A DNA stretch of 64,000 nucleotides, taken from Paraburkholderia panacisoli (GTDB lineage: Bacteria > Pseudomonadota > Gammaproteobacteria > Burkholderiales > Burkholderiaceae). Both the position numbers and the translations under genes were made by a program. The notes beneath the pieces were generated by a model. That model had not been told where the DNA came from. It was given only the letters and a program-made list of their open reading frames with translations, and did no database searches. Below are positions 43,560 through 51,499 of this stretch, piece by piece (positions within the stretch are counted from its first letter, which is position 1; each line of letters starts with the position of its first letter). The stretch covers positions 124,001 to 188,000 of the forward strand of contig NZ_VTUZ01000016.1 of NCBI RefSeq assembly GCF_008369935.1, read 5' to 3'.

Positions 43560-44768
43560 TGCAATGGACTAGACTAAATCTGACAGTGGTCGGTTTCTCG
43601 TGCTTGTGCGCGTTGGCGCGGAGGGCGTAGCCCGAAGCGGTAACGCGCACAAGCGAACCGCAAGGAGTCCACCATGACTCAGGAACAAAAAGTCATCCGC
43701 GCCAAGGTCGGCATGCTCGAACTGGCCCGGCAACTGGGCAATGTCAGCCAGGCCTGCCGCGTAATGGGCTATTCCCGCGACAGCTTCTACCGCTTCAAGG
43801 AACTGTACGATAAGGGCGGCGAAGCCGCCCTGCAGGAAATCTCCCACCATCGTCCGTTGCCGAAGAACCGCGTGGATCCGCAGGTCGAGGCAGCGGTGGT
43901 CGAGCTGGCTCTGGAACTGCCTGCCTACGGCCAGATCCGTATTGCCAACGAAGTCCTCAAGCGCCATGCCCTGAGCGTCTCGCCGCAGGGCGTGCGCAGC
44001 ATCTGGCTGCGGCACGATCTCGAGACCATGAACAAGCGCCTCAAGGCACTGGAGGCGAAATCCGCCCAGGAAGGACTGGTGCTGACCGAATCGCAGCTCT
44101 GCGCGCTTGAACGTGCCAAACTGGAAAAGGAAACGCACGGCGAGTTCGAATCGGAATGCCCCGGCTACTGCGGCGCCCAGGACACCTTCTATGTCGGCAC
44201 GCTCAAGGGCGTGGGCCGCGTCTACCAGCAGACCTTCGTCGACACCTACTCGAAGGTGGCGTTCGCCAAACTCTACGATCGCAAGACGCCGCTGCCGGCG
44301 GCCGATCTGCTCAACGATCGCGTCGTACCGTTCTTCGACAGCTACGGCATCCCGCTCACACGCGTGCTCACCGATCGGGGCACTGAGTATTGCGGCAACC
44401 CCGAGCATCACGAATACGAACTCTACCTGGCCGTCGAGAACATCGATCACACCCGCACCAAAGCACGTTCGCCGCAGACCAACGGCATCGTCGAGCGGCT
44501 TCACAAGACCATGCTCAACGAGTTCTATCGCATCGCATTCCGCAGGAAGATCTACGACTCGATCCCGGCGTTGCAGACCGATCTGGATGCATGGCTTGAC
44601 CAGTACAACAATGAGCGAGAACATCAGGGAAGATGGTGCTACGGCAAGACGCCCATGCGAACCTACCTTGATTCACTCGAACTCGCCAGGGAGAAACTGA
44701 TCCCTCACTGAATCAGTTTCTCCCTTTGCTTCCCCGACTACCTGTCAGGTGCAGTCCAGGCTAATACA
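43560..44768 (+). mobile_element. IS481-family insertion sequence (1209 bp)
   Basis: The ends are imperfect inverted repeats of about 27 bp: TGCAATGGACTAGACTAAAT on the left, and TGTATTAGCCTGGACTGCAC read inward on the right, both running into CTGACAG. It is flanked by a direct 7-bp duplication GCTATGT (43553-43559 and 44769-44775). It carries one intact transposase gene. The clean duplication and intact gene suggest a recent insertion. Confidence 0.88.
43674..44711 (+). CDS. IS481-family transposase
   Basis: A 345-residue DDE transposase. The N-terminal helix-turn-helix is ELARQLGNVSQACRVMGYSR, followed by the YRFKELYDKGGEAAL linker. The rve core has the first Asp in the QTFVDTYSKVAFAKLYDR region, the second Asp in TRVLTDRGTEYCG, and the Glu in RSPQTNGIVERLHKTMLNEF. 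It ends REKLIPH. AAGGAG sits upstream of the ATG. It appears complete. Confidence 0.95.
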   Translation: MTQEQKVIRAKVGMLELARQLGNVSQACRVMGYSRDSFYRFKELYDKGGEAALQEISHHRPLPKNRVDPQVEAAVVELALELPAYGQIRIANEVLKRHALSVSPQGVRSIWLRHDLETMNKRLKALEAKSAQEGLVLTESQLCALERAKLEKETHGEFESECPGYCGAQDTFYVGTLKGVGRVYQQTFVDTYSKVAFAKLYDRKTPLPAADLLNDRVVPFFDSYGIPLTRVLTDRGTEYCGNPEHHEYELYLAVENIDHTRTKARSPQTNGIVERLHKTMLNEFYRIAFRRKIYDSIPALQTDLDAWLDQYNNEREHQGRWCYGKTPMRTYLDSLELAREKLIPH

Positions 44769-44775
44769 GCTATGT

Positions 44776-44914
44776 TGACAGCATACATCCTGGAATCTCT
44801 ACTGCGACGGTTGAGCTGCTCACACCTCCCTCGGTATCGAACGCCATTAGCCACGGTTACGTGGTGCAGCTACATCCAACCTCATCAATGGAAACGCGCA
44901 CGGCTGCGGGGTAG
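44776..44914 (+). pseudogene. Conserved hypothetical gene, 3' part, beyond IS481
   Basis: Read in the frame set by the 5' part (codon GT|T across the target site) this gives DSIHPGISTATVELLTPPSV, SNAISHGYVVQLHPTSSMET, RTAAG and a TAG stop. VELLTPPS and GYVVQLHP are the expected C-terminal motifs of the family. It is untranslated now because the element supplies an early stop. Confidence 0.85.
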
Positions 44915-45041
44915 CGTCCTGCCAGATGACGCAGAAGTCCTTTGCTCCGCGCTGCCGCCTTAAGTCTCGGTCCCCCCAACCATATTCCGCTTCCGCCGTG
45001 GTATGTGTATCCTCGGAAGGTTGCCTTCAGGGGAACCGCCT

Positions 45042-46505
45042 ATGAAGTACCCGCTGATTCTGGGATTCGGTATCGTCGCTATTGACGTAGTCGTGTGGCG
45101 TTTCCGACTTCCCTCGAGTGAATTTGCCCGTCTCCTGGTACGGCTTGCGCTTTTTTCTGTATTGAGTTGGGTACTTTTCTCGTCCGGCCTGAACCCGTTC
45201 ACACAAGCATCCTACGCGGACGCGGTCGAACTGCACTGGTTAGGGCAGGTGCTCGAGATAATCTGGTGGTTGATGGCAGCGCGGCTGCTCACTCTCTCCC
45301 TCGATACACTGTTGCTTCCGAGCGCGTGGCGACGGCAGCGGCTATTCTCAGACGTTTTCGGTGCGGTCGTCTTTCTCGCTGCGGTCGTGGCCGCCCTCGG
45401 CTTTGTACTGGAGTTGCCGGTGCGTGGGCTAGTCGCTACATCGGGTGCCCTCGCTATCGTGCTGGGTCTGGCAATCCAGAGCACACTCAGCGATGTCTTC
45501 GCGGGCATCGTGCTTAACACCACCGAGCCTTATTCTGTTGGCGACTGGGTGATGATTGATGACGTTGAAGGCCAGGTGATCGAGATGAACTGGCGCGCCA
45601 CGCATTTGCTGACCGGCCAAGGAAACACCGTGATTGTGCCCAATGCTGTCGCCGCGAAGGCAAAGATTTCCAACAACAGCAGGCCAGCGACAGTTCACGG
45701 TCTATCGTTAGTACTGGAGATTGAACCGGAGGCACGGCCGAAGACGGTATTCGATGCCCTACGCCGCGCGCTGACTGGTTGCCACGCTATCCTTGATACC
45801 CCGGCTCCCTTCGCCCGCATGAAGCGCACTACGCTGAACTCAGTGCAATACGAAGTGGTTGGCTTCGTCGATGATATGAACAAAAAGCTCTCTGTATCCA
45901 ATGAGCTTTTCGACCTCTGTTATCGACATCTGGCCGCATCAGGCGTGGCACTTCGCGCGTTAGGAATGCCCGCGCCGGCCTCCACCGCGCTTGACGCCAA
46001 AGAAGCACTTTTAAAGCGAGTGGCCTTGTTCGAAAGCCTGACAAGCGACGAAGTCACACGTCTTGCCTCGCGACTTTCGCGGCACGAATACCAGGCCAAT
46101 CAACAGATTCTGGCATCTGAAACGGTCCCAGATAGTCTTTGGATTGTCCACTCCGGCGTACTTGCCGTAATTTTTGCTGAAGCGTCCGGCAGCCGTGAAA
46201 TTGCTCGTATCGGGCCAGACGAAACGTTTGGCGAAACTGGACTGCTCGCTGGACTTCCAATGCATGTTTCCATTGGGACGCTTACCCCCTGTCTGCTATA
46301 TCAGGTCAGCAAAGACGATATGACTTCGTTCCTGAAAGAGCATCCGGAAGTGGCGAAGCAGATGTGCCAATTGCTGGCCTACCGTCAGGATGCGATTAGC
46401 AAACTCATGAACCCGATTCCTGCGGCGAAAGAGACAGACCATTCGCTTTTCCAGTGGCTGTACGACAAAGTTCGGCAACTGCACTCCCTGCACGACGATT
46501 CGTGA
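45042..46505 (+). CDS. MscS-type channel fused to a cyclic-nucleotide-binding domain
   Basis: The ATG at 45042 (MKYPLILGFGIVAIDVVVWR) follows AGGGGA. The 487-residue protein has about five membrane helices. It has the MscS pore/beta core (LVATSGALAIVLGLAIQSTL, then DVFAGIVLNTTEPYSVGDWV) and a C-terminal cyclic-nucleotide-binding domain at about 340-460 (ILASETVPDSLWIVHSGVLA, RIGPDETFGETGLLAG). The phosphate-binding cassette lacks the usual Arg, reading TGLLAGLPMHVSI, so ligand binding is uncertain. It belongs to the bCNG class of the MscS superfamily. Confidence 0.88.
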   Translation: MKYPLILGFGIVAIDVVVWRFRLPSSEFARLLVRLALFSVLSWVLFSSGLNPFTQASYADAVELHWLGQVLEIIWWLMAARLLTLSLDTLLLPSAWRRQRLFSDVFGAVVFLAAVVAALGFVLELPVRGLVATSGALAIVLGLAIQSTLSDVFAGIVLNTTEPYSVGDWVMIDDVEGQVIEMNWRATHLLTGQGNTVIVPNAVAAKAKISNNSRPATVHGLSLVLEIEPEARPKTVFDALRRALTGCHAILDTPAPFARMKRTTLNSVQYEVVGFVDDMNKKLSVSNELFDLCYRHLAASGVALRALGMPAPASTALDAKEALLKRVALFESLTSDEVTRLASRLSRHEYQANQQILASETVPDSLWIVHSGVLAVIFAEASGSREIARIGPDETFGETGLLAGLPMHVSIGTLTPCLLYQVSKDDMTSFLKEHPEVAKQMCQLLAYRQDAISKLMNPIPAAKETDHSLFQWLYDKVRQLHSLHDDS

Positions 46506-46662
46506 ACCGTTTCCGAGTACGAACACCTGTCTTGTTTCATCGAACGCAGCGACTCGTAGTATGCCAGCGTCGTGATGACGCAGTGGCTAAATCGTATGGC
46601 GTCGTTCGACGTCCACCCACAGTTGTGAACAGGGACCACTCAATATTGTCGGAATCTCACAA

Positions 46663-46889
46663 ATGGACTTTTGGATTCAACCCTGCGCCAAGTGCGCTGA
46701 CCTTCACGGCAAGTCGGCCGCTGAGCCTGCCCACCAAGACCTCGAGCTCAACGGCGTCGGGTCTGTGGGGGACGCCCGGCAAGAAGAGCACTACACACAT
46801 GCACACAGTGCGGGGCGGCTTTTGCTCGCATTCTAATCGGGCTGCCGACAAGGCAAGCTCGGGTGTTGCTGAACGCAGGGCAGCATTGA
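46663..46889 (+). pseudogene. Zinc-ribbon gene frameshifted at an (AC)n tract
   Basis: From ATG at 46663 the frame reads MDFWIQPCAKCADLHGKSAA through GDARQEEHYT, then loses sense after CACTACACACATGC. The expected continuation lies in another frame from 46800: CTQCGAAFARILIGLPTRQA, RVLLNAGQH, stop. Removing one CA dinucleotide joins the halves into a 74-residue protein with paired CxxC motifs (CAKC and CTQC), a zinc ribbon. The repeat-rich site suggests slippage. The alternative is a sequencing error. Confidence 0.65.
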
Positions 46890-47036
46890 AAAAGTTGTCG
46901 ATAACCGTTGACGTTAAAACGCGAGGCGTTAGTCAAACCGCATGCTGGCAAGACGGCGACGCCATGGCCAGACGGGCGCCTTGACGTACACTTCACACAA
47001 CGTCCCCTATCCCAACCACCGTTCCGTCGTCATTTC

Positions 47037-47675
47037 ATGCCGAAGTTTCACGCTGACCAACAGGCACGAACCCGCCTTGACCAGGCCCGCCGCCTGCTGG
47101 CAATCGCGCAGACCGGGCTGCACTACACTACCGGTGCCTTCGACAGGGAACGCTACGAGGAGATTGCCGCTATCGCTTACAGCCAGATTGCCGAGCTAGC
47201 GTCGATGGATACAGGCAAGGTCGCTGAGTTGTTCTCATTTGAATCAGGCTACGCGAATCCGAAGCTTGACGTCCGATGTGCAATCTTTGATGAAGTAGGT
47301 CGAATTCTGCTTGTTCGCGAGGCTGCAGACGGACTGTGGTCAATTCCGGGCGGTTGGGCTGACGTAGGTTTGTCGCCTGCCGCGAATGCAGCGAAAGAGG
47401 CTCGCGAAGAAAGCGGATACACCGTGCATATCGAACGTCTTCTTGCGGTCTGGGACATGAATAAGCACGCCCATCCGCCGTCCGCGTTTCATATCTGGAA
47501 GTTAGTGTTTCTCGGCACGACGGAGAGCGCCGGCGCGATAGTCGGCTCTGAGACCGATAAAGTTGGCTTTTTCAGTCTACAAGACCTTCCTTCGCTGTCG
47601 CTCGGTCGCATACTGCCAGAGCAGATTCGAAGGTTAGCCGAGCTCTATCGTGCCGGGGGCGTGGACTTCGACTAG
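47037..47675 (+). CDS. NUDIX hydrolase with N-terminal helical domain
   Basis: The ATG at 47037 (MPKFHADQQARTRLDQARRL) gives 212 residues. Residues 1-60 form the helical NUDIX_N domain. The NUDIX box is GGWADVGLSPAANAAKEARE followed by ESGY, the variant typical of ADP-ribose-type pyrophosphatases. EAREESG carries the metal-binding glutamates. The C-terminal FFSLQDLPSLSLGRI fits this group. It is cytosolic and probably hydrolyses a nucleoside diphosphate derivative. Confidence 0.88.
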   Translation: MPKFHADQQARTRLDQARRLLAIAQTGLHYTTGAFDRERYEEIAAIAYSQIAELASMDTGKVAELFSFESGYANPKLDVRCAIFDEVGRILLVREAADGLWSIPGGWADVGLSPAANAAKEAREESGYTVHIERLLAVWDMNKHAHPPSAFHIWKLVFLGTTESAGAIVGSETDKVGFFSLQDLPSLSLGRILPEQIRRLAELYRAGGVDFD

Positions 47676-47799
47676 CGTGGCGGATTGCCTAGCTGATAAA
47701 CCATTGCTACGCTAGCTTCCAGCTTACGAGGGCACAGTAACGTAATCGCGTCGTGTGCCATCGCAAGCGGCTCGCAAACCTGTCAACGAGGGAGACCGC

Positions 47800-47961
47800 A
47801 TGGCGACGAAGACCGCGAAACCTGTCGCCAAAAAGGCTGCTACAAAAGCCGCAGTTAAAAAAGCTGCGCCGGCGAAGAAGGCGGCAGCAGCAACGCCGCT
47901 CAACCGGGTTCCACTGAGCAAAAAACAGCGCTGTCACGTTAAAGCGTTTGCGACGCAATAG
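47800..47961 (+). pseudogene. H1-tailed HU-like DNA-binding protein, truncated by IS6
   Basis: GGGAG precedes ATG at 47800. The first 42 residues, MATKTAKPVAKKAATKAAVK, KAAPAKKAAAATPLNRVPLS, KK, form the Lys/Ala-rich histone-H1-like tail and the start of the HU-like domain (TPLNRVPLSK). From 47927 the sequence is the inverted repeat of an IS6 element, and translation runs into it for eleven foreign residues (QRCHVKAFATQ). The HU/IHF-type globular domain is absent. A basic tail peptide could still be made. Confidence 0.8.
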
Positions 47962-48757
47962 CGGAGAGGATGCGCATTTGGTCAGAAAGCGGACGGATCT
48001 CGGGTGATCTCAGTCAAGCGATGCCACGCGTCGAAGCGTGCGGCGAGTTGTTTCCGATAGAGCGAGGCGCGCAGTAGATGTCGCTTGAGCTCGAAGTGCT
48101 CCCGGATCGGACCGAAGCTCGATAGGAAAGCCTGCGTGCGTTCAGGATCGCGGAAACCACGCATGCGTCGCTCACATTCGCGTGTCGGTTGATGATTGTT
48201 TTCGGCCCTGTTGTTCAGCCGCGCGCGGGCTTTGACGAAGACGTGCCTGACGTGGACGAGCTCGGCAATCTCGGCTTTCGCCGCCGCATAGCTGCGCAGT
48301 TGGTCGGTCACGATCTTGCGCGGTGCCTCAACACACGAGGCAAGCACGTGCTTGAAAAATCGTTTGGCTGCAGCCTTGTCACGGCGCTTCTGTAGCAGGA
48401 TATCGAGCTCGGCACCGTGCTGATCGACGGCGCGCCACAACAGGTAAGGCTCGCCGCGCAACGTCACAAATACTTCGTCAAGGTGCCAGGTCGTGCCTGG
48501 CTTGCGACGAGCCGCTTTGACACGGTGCGCGAAGCACGCGCCGAACTTATCGCACCAGCGTCGGATCGTTTCGTAACTGACGACAACCCCGCGCTCGAAC
48601 AACAGTTCTTCGATATCACGCAGGCTGAGCTGAAACCTGAAATACCAGCGCACCGCGCAGCTGATGACCGCCACCGGAAAGCGATGACCGTGGTAGAGCG
48701 ATTTTGCATTCTTCATCACGAGATCTTACCCGAGCATCTCAGCAACGTGACAGTGCC
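47927..48757 (-). mobile_element. IS6-family insertion sequence (831 bp)
   Basis: The transposase-proximal end reads GGCACTGTCACGTTGCTGAG (from 48757 on the minus strand), the IS6-type terminus. The other end, AGCGCTGTCACGTT at 47927, matches it at 12 of 14 positions. Flanking sequences show no 8-bp duplication, so one side has probably rearranged. A related truncated copy starts at 52181 in the opposite orientation. Confidence 0.85.
47982..48719 (-). CDS. IS6-family transposase
   Basis: A complete 245-residue transposase beginning MMKNAKSLYHGHRFPVAVIS. The DDE residues are in TTWHLDEVFVTLRGEPYLLW, RKIVTDQLRSYAAAKAEI and RLNNRAENNHQPTRECERRM. The N-terminal VRWYFRFQLSLRDIEELLFE and YETIRRWCDKFG helix-turn-helix is typical of IS6/IS26 relatives. 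It appears intact, so the element may be active and may move by cointegration. Confidence 0.95.
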   Translation of the reverse strand: MMKNAKSLYHGHRFPVAVISCAVRWYFRFQLSLRDIEELLFERGVVVSYETIRRWCDKFGACFAHRVKAARRKPGTTWHLDEVFVTLRGEPYLLWRAVDQHGAELDILLQKRRDKAAAKRFFKHVLASCVEAPRKIVTDQLRSYAAAKAEIAELVHVRHVFVKARARLNNRAENNHQPTRECERRMRGFRDPERTQAFLSSFGPIREHFELKRHLLRASLYRKQLAARFDAWHRLTEITRDPSAF

Positions 48758-48802
48758 CTCTCTCAGCCTCGGCGGCCCGTACCCCGGCGTTGCCCCTCAA
48801 GG

Positions 48803-50269
48803 CTAGCTTGCCTCCTTCTGGCGACGACTGCCTTGCGCGATGTCGATTGCGGTCGCCTTGATCAGTTCGAAAACATCATCAAGGTTAGGCATTCGGAGAC
48901 TGCTACGCCCGATGAAAATCAACAAGCCTTCGAGTTGCGTCACGATGAGCGTCGCACGCGACAGACATTCGCGCGCCGTAGCCGCTCGATCAATTTCGCG
49001 CACCAAATCCACGTAGATCGCACGATACGCGAAATACGCCCTCTTCAGCAGGTCTCGAGTAATTTCAGAACGCCCCGTAACCGATAACATCTCGAGCCAA
49101 AAACGGCAGACACGTGGATCGGAATTCTCCTCGAATACATCCTCGATCAACTCGCAAAGCCGTTGCAATGGCGGTTTGTCACTTGGTCTTCCCATGTCTG
49201 CGTATCGCTCGAGATACGTGTTCATGAGTGTAGTCACCGTGAAGTTGAAAAGATCCTCACGTGTCGGGAAATAGTGCTGCAGTGCTGACGGCAGCAACCC
49301 CAGCGCGCGGGCGATGCGCGCCTGAGTAAAGTTCGCATAACCCTCGGATGCGAATACATTGGCAGCCGTAGTCACGATCTCATTGATCTTCGCCTCTCGG
49401 CGCTTCGCCTGCATTGTCGGTCTGCTATAAAGGGCATCTTTGCCCTTGCGGCGCACAGCCAATTCGAGGCGACCTTGCAGCACGTAGATATCGGACCCGA
49501 ATACTGCGGCGTGCGACGGTCCTGTCCCTGCACGGTCGGATCGCATTTTTTTGACTGCATCAAGGTCGTCAAGCCCAGCGTGGTTTCCTGCGAGAGGCTG
49601 CTTACCCGAGAGTCCGGCGATCTTCCGCATGTAGCGCTTTGCGGCGCGCGCGAATGCGGCGTTATCCTTCCCGGACTCCCCGCCTTCGCGCTGGAATAGC
49701 ATCATGCCGCCCGCCAGAGCAGCAAGTGCAAACGCGCGCACATGGCATTCGTCTTTTGTGAACGTCCGATCGATTTGCTTGATGAGGCCGGCGATAGCAG
49801 CGAGATACTGCGAATAAATGTCACCCATCAATTCCGCGGCATAGGATTCGCGATGCCCGAATGCCCACGCTTCAATGAGGAAACTCGTCAGCTTGGTCTC
49901 GTAGATATCAAGGAAGATACGCTCCGCTAACGCTGAGTAGCGACTCGAAGCATTTTCCCCCTGCCTATTGATCAATTCCGCGTAGCGCTCCAGCGTCTCG
50001 CGCATGCCCCATTCGAGAGTCACTCGCAGCAATTCTTCCTTGGTTCGAAAATAGTATTGCAGATTTCCTAGCGTAATTCCAACTCGCGCAGCCACACGGC
50101 GTGCCGAAAACGTCGCGTACCCATCCTCCTCGAAGACCTCTCTGGCGGCACGCACAATCTCGGCGAGACGAAGCTCCCCCTTGCTCCGCTGCCCTCGCGT
50201 GATATCGGGCGCGGTGAGATTGACGTCAGCGGGCGTCGGCACCACTGGCAACATCATCATGCTAGACAC
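48803..50269 (-). CDS. Tandem double-TetR-domain regulator (488 aa)
   Basis: One frame encodes two full TetR units. The first helix-turn-helix lies at about residues 35-82 (REVFEEDGYATFSARRVAAR, VGITLGNLQYYFRTKEELLR). The second lies at about 295-342 (ANVFASEGYANFTQARIARA, LGLLPSALQHYFPTREDLFN). Each is followed by its own all-helical ligand-domain-like region of 130-150 residues. The linker at about 235-285 is polar. Normal TetR proteins have about 200 residues. It could act as an intramolecular pseudo-dimer. The first 25 residues are variable, so the exact start is uncertain. Confidence 0.85.
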   Translation of the reverse strand: MSSMMMLPVVPTPADVNLTAPDITRGQRSKGELRLAEIVRAAREVFEEDGYATFSARRVAARVGITLGNLQYYFRTKEELLRVTLEWGMRETLERYAELINRQGENASSRYSALAERIFLDIYETKLTSFLIEAWAFGHRESYAAELMGDIYSQYLAAIAGLIKQIDRTFTKDECHVRAFALAALAGGMMLFQREGGESGKDNAAFARAAKRYMRKIAGLSGKQPLAGNHAGLDDLDAVKKMRSDRAGTGPSHAAVFGSDIYVLQGRLELAVRRKGKDALYSRPTMQAKRREAKINEIVTTAANVFASEGYANFTQARIARALGLLPSALQHYFPTREDLFNFTVTTLMNTYLERYADMGRPSDKPPLQRLCELIEDVFEENSDPRVCRFWLEMLSVTGRSEITRDLLKRAYFAYRAIYVDLVREIDRAATARECLSRATLIVTQLEGLLIFIGRSSLRMPNLDDVFELIKATAIDIAQGSRRQKEAS

Positions 50270-50553
50270 GCTAGCTCCTCCAACAAAGGAAATACCTTGA
50301 ATTTATTGTAGGTCAACGCACCGGGTAACGGAAATTTCCTGCGGTGACGTTGTTGGACTCGCTCTACGTGGCGGCGTTTTGCAACTCTGACACGCAATGA
50401 AAGGGCCAAATCAATCGCGGATATGGGAATCCGGCAAACTCTCCAGTCGTGGTCGGCACTACCAGCGGGCCTCAGCGCCATATTTGGTCTGCAACGCACC
50501 CATCGCTTCACGTCAGACAGATAGGTGTTTTCACTCTCTTTTCCGCCTTGATT
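50270..50553. other. Upstream region of the double-TetR gene
   Basis: No gene is supported in these 284 bp. They lie between the start of the double-TetR gene and the 22-bp-period repeat array, and should contain the promoter of the regulator. Confidence 0.4.
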
Positions 50554-50627
50554 TTAGGTCACTCACACACTAATCTTAGGTCAAAGAACAGGATATTTTT
50601 GGTCATATCGCACTGACAATTAGGTCG
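50554..50627. repeat. Four direct repeats TTAGGTCA with exact 22-bp period
   Basis: TTAGGTCA at 50554, TTAGGTCA at 50576, TTTGGTCA at 50598 and TTAGGTCG at 50620 begin exactly 22 bp apart, about two helical turns, while the bases between them are unrelated. This pattern is expected of a protein-binding array such as an iteron, a transposase end or a cooperative regulator site. It lies about 285 bp upstream of the double-TetR gene and 48 bp upstream of the next plus-strand gene. Confidence 0.8.
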
Positions 50628-50674
50628 CAGCGCTTTTGAGTCGGCAGTCGGTCGGTGCAGCCGGAGGCATAGAG

Positions 50675-50992
50675 ATGTTGCCGTCCTACGCGTTGCTCGA
50701 GCGCCAAAGCGAGTGCCAGGTAAATCCCCCGTCGCCGCACAATGGCGACGACCTACCGAGGATCAGTCAATCGCTCCGAGGTCAGGTAAAAAAATGGTTT
50801 GCACCGGGGATTAACACGTCGGTGAAATTGACTCGACACGACAATCCGAACCTTCAATGCGTCCGGGCGGAGCTGATTTCAACAACGCAGCAGAAGATTA
50901 TCTTTTTCTTTAGGCATCCTGATGGTGAATGGCGAGTGTTCCCGCCTCGCCCCACACAGCAGACCATGCGTGCCTGCTTGATGGCAGCATAA
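50675..50992 (+). CDS. Hypothetical protein (105 aa)
   Basis: GGAGG sits seven bases upstream of the ATG at 50675. An upstream TTG is rejected. The protein MLPSYALLERQSECQVNPPS continues with VKKWFAPGINTSVKLTRHDN and IIFFFRHPDGEWRVFPPRPT. It is soluble and basic with a beta-rich C-terminal half. No family is recognised. It is followed by another small plus-strand gene. Confidence 0.5.
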   Translation: MLPSYALLERQSECQVNPPSPHNGDDLPRISQSLRGQVKKWFAPGINTSVKLTRHDNPNLQCVRAELISTTQQKIIFFFRHPDGEWRVFPPRPTQQTMRACLMAA

Positions 50993-51023
50993 ATCACCTC
51001 CGCTAATGATTGGAGTGGATGAG

Positions 51024-51215
51024 ATGGACATCCTTGAAATGGCGCGCAATTCCGGCATGCTCGTGATGCTGGACGGACGAATCGGCCGTGAGGAATATCA
51101 CAGCGTGTCTGGCTCGCTGCAGGCGCTTCAGCGATTCGCAGATGCCTTACGCGAATCTCTGAGCCTCACGGCGAATGAAAACAGTGCTTGTCGGCAGCGC
51201 GTCGTTTGCTTGTAA
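51024..51215 (+). CDS. Small phage-type hypothetical protein (63 aa)
   Basis: GGAG sits eight bases upstream of ATG 51024. The product MDILEMARNSGMLVMLDGRI, then GREEYHSVSGSLQALQRFAD, ALRESLSL resembles short prophage proteins with the GRIGREEY..VSGSL..LQRFAD pattern. The last 15 residues (TANENSACRQRVVCL) look unrelated and may arise from a late frameshift or junction. Function unknown. Confidence 0.55.
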   Translation: MDILEMARNSGMLVMLDGRIGREEYHSVSGSLQALQRFADALRESLSLTANENSACRQRVVCL

Positions 51216-51499
51216 CTGGCTATTTGCCGACGCCTTATGTTGGAGTTCAGAATTGCTGGGAGTGGACAGAAACTGGGGGAGCACGACGTTTTTGTCCACT
51301 CCCATTGACACGGCTAGCGGCAATTGTGAACACCAACAGCGCAATCGCAGGCTATCGGCGAATGGGATGCGGTATCGCGTGAAGCGTACGATGCTCTCGA
51401 CGCTCGCCACGCGCCTCGCCCTCACGGGCAAAGTGCGCGACGCATGACGCTCACGCACCCGCTTCGAAGAGGGCGAGCGCGATCCAGGCGCAATCAACC
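51216..51499. other. Gap with a long inverted repeat
   Basis: At 51258-51303, GGGAGTGGACAGAAAC and GTTTTTGTCCACTCCC are inverted 16-base arms with a single mismatch around a 14-base G-rich loop. No T-run follows, so it is not a standard terminator. It may be a mobile-element end or an RNA hairpin. No gene is supported in this gap. Confidence 0.45.

Noticed and set aside
43570..44758. Shorter IS481 boundaries based on a 17-bp inverted repeat
   Set aside because: These ends give no target duplication, whereas 43560-44768 gives a 7-bp duplication and restores the interrupted reading frame.
50554..50627. CRISPR array at the 22-bp-period repeats
   Set aside because: Only eight bases are conserved per unit and the period is far too short for repeat plus spacer; no cas genes are present.
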